Shown in pieces: positions 29,049 through 33,974 of a stretch of DNA of 33,974 nucleotides. The DNA lies in the IMG/VR virus record IMGVR_UViG_3300035698_004594, positions 1-33,974 of that record, one strand, 5' to 3'. The first letter of the stretch is position 1. Every line of letters begins with the position of its first letter. Position numbers and translations under genes: made by a program. The stretch is from a virus. The notes under the pieces are model-generated. The model saw only the letters and a list, made by a program, of their open reading frames with translations. It made no database searches and was not told the DNA's origin.

Positions 29049-31381
29049 ATTTACCTGCTGGCTTTGTTATTGACCGTCAACCGTCACCATCACCGCTACA
29101 GTCAAACTTACCTGCCGGCTTTGTTTTAGATAAACAGCCACAACAACAAAATGGATTAGGTGATCAATTCTTATCGTCAAGAGTACCTTTGAAAACAGGT
29201 GAGCAAATACCACTGAGCCAACAACCAATAGATAGTCTAATATCACAAATCGGAACTAAGTTACCAAGTCAAGTTGCACCAAAACCATTTAGATTACCTC
29301 AAGGCGGCCATGATCCATTAGGTATTTTAGCTACACTAAGAAATAAGCCGGAAGGAATTGGCGACAGGGAAAGACAAAGGAAATTAGCTATTGTCCAGGA
29401 ATTACAATTTCGTGGATTCACTGAAAAAGATATTGAGGAAAGATTAGACCCTACGTTTTTTCAGCAGTTAAAACAGGATGTAGGTAGAATGGCAGGTGGT
29501 ACTGTAGGCGGAGTAGGAGGCGCAAAAGGAGGTGCATTAATAGGAACTGCCGTTTCCCCAGGTGTTGGAACATTGATAGGTGGACTGCTCGGAGCGGCCA
29601 CTGGTGCTGGGTTAGGTGGTTTTGTTGGTGAAGATATACAAAACACAACTGAATTTGTAAAGATTGCAAACAAAGCAAAAAGAGGTGAGAAACTTACATT
29701 CAAAGAAAACCAACTTATTAGCAGAACAGAAGAAGAATTAAAATCCGAAAGAAGGGGGGCTGCTATTGGAGAAGGTGTTTCAGAACTCGTTGGAAGGGTT
29801 GGTATAGGGTTAGCTGGAAAAGTATTTCGTAGACCATTTGCAGGATCGGTATTGCCGGAAGTAGCTGAGTTTCAAGATATGTTTACAAAAGTTGGCGGTA
29901 GATTTAGTCCTGCTCAATTAATTGAGGGCAAATCTGCTAAAAATAACTTAGGTGCTTTTTTTTCTGACTTTGTAGATACCTTAGAGTCAATCGGAGAGAA
30001 AGGTTTTGGCGGTCGTGGTATTTTTAAGCGATTTAGAGCATTGAAGCAAACATTGCCTTATGAAAAACTTATTAAGGGCGTAGCTGATGACGTTGTTGGT
30101 ACTGCTGTAAGAATGACACCAGAACAAAAAGCTGTAACGTTAGCTAACATACTTGGTAATAGGAAAGATGCTTATAAAGGTGTTCGTAATTCTTTATACA
30201 GATGGGCAAGAAAAGCTAATAGTGGAAATGATATTTTAGTTTCAATAGATCCTATAGAGAAGTTTATAAAAAATACAAAAAGAAGCCTTACTGGAAAACT
30301 TGGTCGATCAGAACTTGGAGAAAGTTTGGTTAAAAAATTTGATGAGATAATCGCACAAGTTAAAACAAGAGGTAGTGTTCGTAATCCATTAACTGGTAAA
30401 TTTGTTTCTGGTAAACAAATGACCATATTAGAAGCTGAAGATATGTTGATAGGTCTTAATTCTGAGTTAAATGCTCTTGGTAGAGCAGGTGATACTCAAG
30501 GGAAAAGAATAGCAACTGTCTTGAAATCTTTAGTAACCAGAGAAGCAAAGAAAGCAGAACACGGATTAGAACCAGAAGTATTTAGACGATTAGGTGTAGC
30601 AAAGAAATTTGTAAGAGAAGGACAACCTATATTTGAAGAACAATTTGTAAAAAAATTATTAGATGGTGAAACAGGTTTATTAAAAAATCCTGAAATATTA
30701 AATAAAGTATTATTTCCAAATGCCAAACCATCGCAAATTCAACGCGCTAAAGATTTAGTTATAGGAAAAGGAAAATTTGCTACTGGTATAAATAAAAGAA
30801 AATGGAACAATATGACAGTTAGTTGGTTAGAAGATACGATTAGGGGATCAACTGATGTAGATGGTTTTTTTAAACCTTCACTTTTTCATTCTAAATTGAA
30901 ACAAATGGGCGGTAAGATAGGAAGCAAAGGAAATAAAAGTTTAGATGTAATGTTTGGGGACGAGATATCTAAAAGGATTCAGAATATTCCGAAGATAGGT
31001 TCGATACTAACAGGTGAAACAGGTGGCGGTGGAAGTTTGGCTATACGGATAGGACAAATAGGAGCAGTTGGAGCTATAGCAAGTGGAAAAGGAGGTATTA
31101 AGGCAACTGCATTAGGTATCTTAATTTCACCATCATTACTTGCATTATATATGACGTCAGACGTTGGTATAAAAGCATTGACTACTGGACTAAGAGCAAA
31201 ACCAGGTTCAGCAGCAGCAGCAGCGGCAGTTACAAGATTGATAGGTATCGCAAATAGATTACAAAAACAAAAGGGTATAGTTAAACAAAAAAAGCAAAGC
31301 TCCCAAGAAGCAGCAGCCGAAAGAGGTCGCTTGTTTGCTGAGCAGCAAAGAAAAAGTAACAAAGCACTAAGGGCACGTTAA
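29030..31381 (+). CDS. Large internal virion (DNA ejection) protein, 783 aa
   Basis: The N-terminus has a duplicated short motif, NLPAGFVIDRQP and NLPAGFVLDKQP (residues 7-18 and 26-37), like the LPxGFV motif of other phage ejection proteins. A glycine-zipper membrane-active segment spans ~150-200 (GGALIGTAVSPGVGTLIGG). A long helical body follows, then a second hydrophobic stretch near 675-715 (GILISPSLLALYMTSDVGIK), an Ala run and a basic tail. I expect it to be stored in the head and to form part of a channel across the host envelope. SD GGAGG lies upstream. Confidence 0.65.
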   Translation: MATSTVNLPAGFVIDRQPSPSPLQSNLPAGFVLDKQPQQQNGLGDQFLSSRVPLKTGEQIPLSQQPIDSLISQIGTKLPSQVAPKPFRLPQGGHDPLGILATLRNKPEGIGDRERQRKLAIVQELQFRGFTEKDIEERLDPTFFQQLKQDVGRMAGGTVGGVGGAKGGALIGTAVSPGVGTLIGGLLGAATGAGLGGFVGEDIQNTTEFVKIANKAKRGEKLTFKENQLISRTEEELKSERRGAAIGEGVSELVGRVGIGLAGKVFRRPFAGSVLPEVAEFQDMFTKVGGRFSPAQLIEGKSAKNNLGAFFSDFVDTLESIGEKGFGGRGIFKRFRALKQTLPYEKLIKGVADDVVGTAVRMTPEQKAVTLANILGNRKDAYKGVRNSLYRWARKANSGNDILVSIDPIEKFIKNTKRSLTGKLGRSELGESLVKKFDEIIAQVKTRGSVRNPLTGKFVSGKQMTILEAEDMLIGLNSELNALGRAGDTQGKRIATVLKSLVTREAKKAEHGLEPEVFRRLGVAKKFVREGQPIFEEQFVKKLLDGETGLLKNPEILNKVLFPNAKPSQIQRAKDLVIGKGKFATGINKRKWNNMTVSWLEDTIRGSTDVDGFFKPSLFHSKLKQMGGKIGSKGNKSLDVMFGDEISKRIQNIPKIGSILTGETGGGGSLAIRIGQIGAVGAIASGKGGIKATALGILISPSLLALYMTSDVGIKALTTGLRAKPGSAAAAAAVTRLIGIANRLQKQKGIVKQKKQSSQEAAAERGRLFAEQQRKSNKALRAR

Positions 31382-31396
31382 AATAGGAGTAACAGC

Positions 31397-31759
31397 ATGG
31401 CCGAGAAAAAGACAGGTAGCGAGAGGTTGGGTGTGGCAATAAAGTTAGGATTGTGGTTGATCGGAGTGATCTTCGCCGCTGGGATGACGTTGCAAGCTGT
31501 AACGTCGCAAGGTAAGAACATCGCGGTCAATGCAAAAGACATCAAAGGAGTAAACGAGAAAGTTAACACTATGCAGCGCGGCCAGGATAAGATCGGCTTT
31601 GATATCACAAGTATTAAAGACGATGTGGCTGAGGAAAAGATGGCGAGGACCACGAAGAGAACAGAAGATCGAGAGTTCCAAAAAGAACAGCGTACAATAA
31701 ATATGAAAATATTAACCGAGTTAAGTAAATGGGAGGCCATTAAAGATGGGCCAAATTAA
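31397..31759 (+). CDS. Membrane-anchored coiled-coil protein (holin/i-spanin candidate), 120 aa
   Basis: A short basic N-terminus is followed by one transmembrane segment (IKLGLWLIGVIFAAGMTLQA, residues ~15-34) and a long charged, heptad-like region to the end. This topology matches inner-membrane spanins (Rz-type) and some small pore-forming lysis proteins. No endolysin is found nearby, so the lysis assignment is tentative. SD AGGAG lies upstream. It overlaps the next microgene by 14 nt. Confidence 0.6.
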   Translation: MAEKKTGSERLGVAIKLGLWLIGVIFAAGMTLQAVTSQGKNIAVNAKDIKGVNEKVNTMQRGQDKIGFDITSIKDDVAEEKMARTTKRTEDREFQKEQRTINMKILTELSKWEAIKDGPN

Positions 31760-31823
31760 AAAGAAAGCTAAAGGTAAAGTAAAACATAGTTCTGGTAAGA
31801 TTAAACCTAAGTCGAAAAAATGA
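31746..31823 (+). CDS. Lysine-rich microprotein, 25 aa
   Basis: MGQIKKKAKGKVKHSSGK ends KPKSKK: more than 40 percent Lys and no acidic residue. GGGAGG lies upstream in the overlapping preceding gene, and its stop overlaps the next start (ATGA). It resembles the 37-aa basic protein at 16195 in composition only. Confidence 0.45.
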   Translation: MGQIKKKAKGKVKHSSGKIKPKSKK

Positions 31824-31939
31824 CCTGTCGTATAGAACAGGAAAACGATAGACTAAAAGAACGTATTATCTTCCTTGAGAAAATCATTGAGGAGCTTAGG
31901 GATAATATACGTCAAATGTTAACTGATATAAAAAAATAA
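31820..31939 (+). CDS. Short coiled-coil protein, 39 aa
   Basis: MTCRIEQENDRLKERIIFLE and the rest (KIIEELRDNIRQMLTDIKK) form a near-ideal heptad pattern of Leu/Ile, predicting a short dimeric or trimeric coiled coil with one cysteine at position 3. ATGA coupling to the preceding microgene and a terminator 60 nt downstream make it the last gene of the late operon. Confidence 0.55.
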   Translation: MTCRIEQENDRLKERIIFLEKIIEELRDNIRQMLTDIKK

Positions 31940-31999
31940 ACATTCTCCTCCCTACAGGTTCATGGATGGTTGTAATACCACGGACGGTATGAAATTGGA

Positions 32000-32036
32000 A
32001 ACCCGCATCGACGTTAAAATCGGTGCGGGTTTTTTT
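32000..32036 (+). terminator. Strong rho-independent terminator ending the late operon
   Basis: AACCCGCATCGA (32000-32011) pairs with TCGGTGCGGGTT (32020-32031) with one GT pair and an eight-base loop, followed by TTTTT. Bases 31940-31999 hold no gene; a small ATACC/GGTAT inverted repeat is visible there. Confidence 0.85.
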
Positions 32037-32110
32037 ATTTTGTGAAAAATTTTAAGTGTTTACTGTGACTGAGGTTATAGGTTTGTCTGAAAAAATATTA
32101 AAGTTTTTTC

Positions 32111-32151
32111 TTGACAAAACCGAAGTAGTTATTATTATCAGCAATAATAAT
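32111..32151 (+). promoter_or_regulatory. Promoter with overlapping palindrome for the small-gene cluster
   Basis: Consensus TTGACA (32111-32116) and TATTAT (32133-32138) are 16 bp apart. The inverted repeat ATTATTAT (32131-32138) / ATAATAAT (32144-32151), with a five-base centre, overlaps the -10, so a repressor could bind there. The rest of the 32040-32174 gap is AT-rich with no gene. Confidence 0.65.
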
Positions 32152-32174
32152 TAACTTAAACCGAAAGTTGAAAA

Positions 32175-32573
32175 ATGGAACACTGGACAAATAACATAAC
32201 AAAAATATCACTTGGGATAATAGATTATGGGGATGAGTTTTCAGTACATGAACGGCATGAGTATATTATTGTTACAATAAATTCTGCCGGAGAAGAAGAT
32301 ACGATTCCTGGATTCTTCACATCGAAAACAGTTGCTAATAAAAGAATTAAGGATATTGCAAAAACTGTAAATAAGAATAATGATTTTATTTGCGAAATAG
32401 GCCAGGACAGAACAGTTTCTCCGGAATGCTTCGGTAATGAAAAACAGAAACAACTTGAAAGTAAACTGGCTTACGGGAGGATGAAACGATATGCCATGAA
32501 TGCCAAAGTGAAACTTAATTTACAACAATCTAATAATTGCCCTGGCGGAGCACATCGCCATGCAGAAAGGTAG
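32175..32573 (+). CDS. Hypothetical protein, 132 aa
   Basis: This is the first gene after the 32111 promoter. Residues 1-60 are beta-rich (FSVHERHEYIIVTINSAGEE, DTIPGFFTSKTV), followed by helical, Lys-rich segments and a polar C-terminus ending CPGGAHRHAER. No family or membrane segment is recognised. A weak SD (GAAAG) precedes the ATG. Confidence 0.6.
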   Translation: MEHWTNNITKISLGIIDYGDEFSVHERHEYIIVTINSAGEEDTIPGFFTSKTVANKRIKDIAKTVNKNNDFICEIGQDRTVSPECFGNEKQKQLESKLAYGRMKRYAMNAKVKLNLQQSNNCPGGAHRHAER

Positions 32574-32583
32574 AAATTAAAAA

Positions 32584-32760
32584 ATGATCACAGCAGAACA
32601 AATATCAAAATCAACAGAGATAGACATCAATGCAGTCAGGTATCGATTGAGTGTGCTTCGTCGTAAAGGTAAGATTAAGTTTAAGAAGTATGAGGCAATG
32701 TATCTGTACGCCGAAAGCGTTGCAAAAAAAGTTATGGATTTTAATAAGGGAAGTAAATAA
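32584..32760 (+). CDS. Small winged-helix-like DNA-binding protein, 58 aa
   Basis: The translation begins MITAEQISKSTEIDINAVRY and continues RLSVLRRKGKIKFKKYEAMY. The pattern 'AEQISKSTEIDINAVRYRL' fits a helix-turn-helix with the recognition helix around residues 14-25, followed by a basic wing (RRKGKIKFKK). GAAAGG is the SD. It is likely a regulator of the small-gene cluster or of early transcription; its palindrome target could be the one at 32131-32151, by inference. Confidence 0.62.
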   Translation: MITAEQISKSTEIDINAVRYRLSVLRRKGKIKFKKYEAMYLYAESVAKKVMDFNKGSK

Positions 32761-32761
32761 A

Positions 32762-33007
32762 ATGTTCTCCGTCTTACAAATAAAAATGTCAAACTCGCAG
32801 GACATAAACGACAGGTTCAATTTCTGGCCTGTAGAAAAGCGATTCCGAGCTTTATTTAAGCATGAACGCTTGATGCAGAGGATTATGGATACGAACCGTC
32901 TGAACTGTATGTGTGAGGACTGTAATAGTCTATTTAACAGCCATAGACCGCAGGAATTGGGTTGTAGTGAGTGTGGCGGACATAACTTAGTGAGTGGGTA
33001 TTATTAA
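32762..33007 (+). CDS. Zinc-ribbon protein, 81 aa
   Basis: The start is set at ATG 32762, one base after the previous stop and behind AAGGGAAG; an in-frame ATG at 32651 lies inside the previous gene. Residues 52-73 (CMCEDCNSLF ... LGCSECGGHN) hold two CxxC pairs ~14 residues apart, a treble-clef or zinc-ribbon site for one zinc ion. The N-terminal half is helical and basic. Such small zinc proteins often bind nucleic acid or host polymerase; no partner is evident. Confidence 0.65.
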   Translation: MFSVLQIKMSNSQDINDRFNFWPVEKRFRALFKHERLMQRIMDTNRLNCMCEDCNSLFNSHRPQELGCSECGGHNLVSGYY

Positions 33008-33024
33008 TTAGAAAGGGAAATATA

Positions 33025-33297
33025 ATGGAAAAAATAGTAAAAGATAAAATCGCTTATATGGGTTCACAGTATGGTTATACGTTCACCGGTACTTATCTCA
33101 CAGAGCCAAAAGGCGAAGCACTAATTGAAATTCACAAAAACAATCAACTCGTTAAAGAGTTTTTGTTTCCTGCGTACAAAATATTCAACATTCCTGCACA
33201 CGCCAAAGATATTGCTGAAGGATTAGATAAGGAAAACGACGAAGGTTTGCGAATAGCAGGTTCCGATGGGTTAGGTGGTAATTCTTATTCAGGATAA
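33025..33297 (+). CDS. Hypothetical protein, 90 aa
   Basis: This is a small alpha/beta protein (KIAYMGSQYGYTFTGTYLTE, GEALIEIHKNNQLVKEFLFP) with an acidic, Gly/Ser-rich C-terminal tail. AGAAAGGG precedes the ATG. It is the last gene before a terminator. No family named. Confidence 0.6.
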   Translation: MEKIVKDKIAYMGSQYGYTFTGTYLTEPKGEALIEIHKNNQLVKEFLFPAYKIFNIPAHAKDIAEGLDKENDEGLRIAGSDGLGGNSYSG

Positions 33298-33333
33298 TTA
33301 AAAACAAAATAACATCACCCTCCTCAGCTCTTT

Positions 33334-33364
33334 GCAGGGCGGAGCATAAATGCCCTGTTTTTTT
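33334..33364 (+). terminator. Rho-independent terminator
   Basis: CAGGGC (33335-33340) pairs with GCCCTG (33352-33357), plus an outer GT pair, around an 11-base loop, followed by seven T (33358-33364). It separates the 33025 gene from the 33407 gene. Confidence 0.75.
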
Positions 33365-33406
33365 GAAAAAGTTAACGCAGTTTTATTTATTAAAAAAGGA
33401 GAAAAA

Positions 33407-33775
33407 ATGAGCAAATCAAAAACAGTTATGATTGACGAAATTGAATACATCCGCAAGGATAGCGTTTCTAAGAAAGCACAAGAAGTAGAAGGTATGGAAT
33501 ATACTCTAATTAGAACATATTCCGCTGGGGTACATGCTGGCTATCTGAAAGAAAGAAAAGGTAAAGAAGTTACGCTATTAAAAGCGAGACGACTTTGGTA
33601 CTGGAGTGGATCAGCAACATTGTCCCAATTAGCTATGGAAGGCGTGAAGAATGTATCTAATTGTAAATTTCCACAGGAAGTCATCGAAATAATTCTAACA
33701 GAGGCTATTGAAATAATTCCTTGCAGCCAAGAAGCTCAAGATAGTATTGGGAGCGTGCCAATATGGAAAAAATAA
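33407..33775 (+). CDS. Conserved phage protein, DUF6948-like, 122 aa
   Basis: The start is placed at ATG 33407 behind AAAGGAG; an in-frame ATG at 33350 falls in the terminator. Conserved-looking stretches are IDEIEYIRKDSV, LIRTYSAGVHAGYL, ARRLWYWSGSATLSQLAMEG and a C-terminal LTEAIEIIPCS. I associate this pattern with a widespread uncharacterised phage family, DUF6948, from memory only. It is small and soluble, with no catalytic motif evident. It overlaps the Gly-X repeat gene by 13 nt. Confidence 0.72.
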   Translation: MSKSKTVMIDEIEYIRKDSVSKKAQEVEGMEYTLIRTYSAGVHAGYLKERKGKEVTLLKARRLWYWSGSATLSQLAMEGVKNVSNCKFPQEVIEIILTEAIEIIPCSQEAQDSIGSVPIWKK

Positions 33776-33974
33776 TAACAAAAGAACAAATGAGAGGCGA
33801 TGGCTATGGCTCTGGCTATGGCTCTGGCTATGGCTATGGCTCTGGCGATGGCGATGGCTCTGGCTATGGCGATGGCTCTGGCTATGGCTCTGGCTATGGC
33901 GATGGCTCTGGCGATGGCGATGGCGATGGCTCTGGCTATGGCTCTGGCTCTGGCTATGGCGATGGCTCTGGCTA
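33763..33974 (+). CDS. Gly-X repeat protein, truncated by the window end
   Basis: After MEKIITKEQMR the frame is entirely Gly alternating with Asp, Tyr or Ser (about 29 units visible), still open at the edge. Composition is like a disordered or phase-separating low-complexity protein. Tyr supplies stickers and Asp charge; no fold is expected. The DUF6948-like gene overlaps it by 13 nt, so the two are probably co-translated. Full length and C-terminus are unknown. Confidence 0.7.
   Translation, partial: MEKIITKEQMRGDGYGSGYGSGYGYGSGDGDGSGYGDGSGYGSGYGDGSGDGDGDGSGYGSGSGYGDGSG
33796..33974 (+). repeat. Hexanucleotide repeat GGC-(GAT/TAT/TCT)
   Basis: This is a tandem array of six-base units. The first codon is always GGC, the second only GAT, TAT or TCT, in irregular order (D Y S Y S Y Y S D D S ...). 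It shows no further variation over ~180 bp and runs off the window. Copy number is likely variable and may explain why the contig ends here. Confidence 0.9.

Noticed and set aside
31378-31740. 120-aa minus-strand frame opposite the membrane coiled-coil gene
   Set aside because: It mirrors the + strand gene, which has an SD and a clear membrane/coil layout; the minus frame has no SD or operon context.
32651-32761. 37-residue N-terminal extension of the zinc-ribbon protein
   Set aside because: It lies within the upstream HTH gene in another frame; ATG 32762 has its own SD.
33796-33974. CRISPR array
   Set aside because: Units are six bases with no unique spacers; they encode a Gly-X protein in frame.

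Overview
The window looks like most of the genome of a tailed, podovirus-like phage, probably a metagenomic contig. The order is that of a P22/N4-type virion module: terS, terL, P22-like portal, scaffold, N4-gp56-type major capsid protein, head-tail adaptor, tail and fibre proteins, and two large glutamine- or glycine-rich internal (ejection-type) proteins. Almost all genes are on the + strand, packed with 1-4 nt stop/start overlaps, and most have good Shine-Dalgarno (SD) sites. The host therefore uses SD initiation. Two lipobox proteins and several Sec-type signal peptides fit a host with a Sec/lipoprotein pathway, most likely diderm. I cannot name the host. No integrase, DNA polymerase or endolysin is recognisable. 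The right edge cuts through a repeat gene, so the genome is probably incomplete.

Layout. 1-60: terminator of an upstream unit. 78-2966: replication and modification genes (SPPY DNA methyltransferase, TOPRIM-SF3 primase-helicase). 2811-3110: phased GGTCA repeats around an AT tract, a candidate origin or operator cluster. 3132-4021: three small unknown genes. 4010-4308: a minus-strand two-gene micro-operon (46-aa membrane protein, 53-aa ribbon-helix-helix regulator), with divergent promoters and TATTAAC repeats at 4335-4442. 4516-9179: packaging (terS, intein-containing terL, portal). 9176-11300: accessory genes, including an Acb2/Tad1-type anti-defence protein, two lipoproteins, and a small gene broken by an in-frame TAA. 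11452-26743: capsid and tail, with three intervening hairpins. 26746-31381: S74-chaperone protein and ejection proteins. 31397-31939: membrane and coiled-coil microgenes, ending at a strong terminator (32000). 32111-33974: a second, promoter-led cluster of small genes, ending in a Gly-X hexanucleotide-repeat gene truncated by the window.

The most unusual feature is in terL. An intein interrupts the C-terminal nuclease motif (HDWS/SHAAD). At the place where inteins usually carry an in-frame homing endonuclease, a complete HNH endonuclease with two C4 zinc modules is encoded in a different reading frame. The intein frame stays open through the whole endonuclease gene, so about 600 nt are read in two frames. 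The last ~60 nt appear to encode recognisable sequence in both: the final zinc motif of the endonuclease and the C-terminal strands of the intein.

A second unusual theme is that several proteins that look like virion or fibre components start with apparent secretion signals. Function calls below come from reading motifs by eye. No database search was possible.
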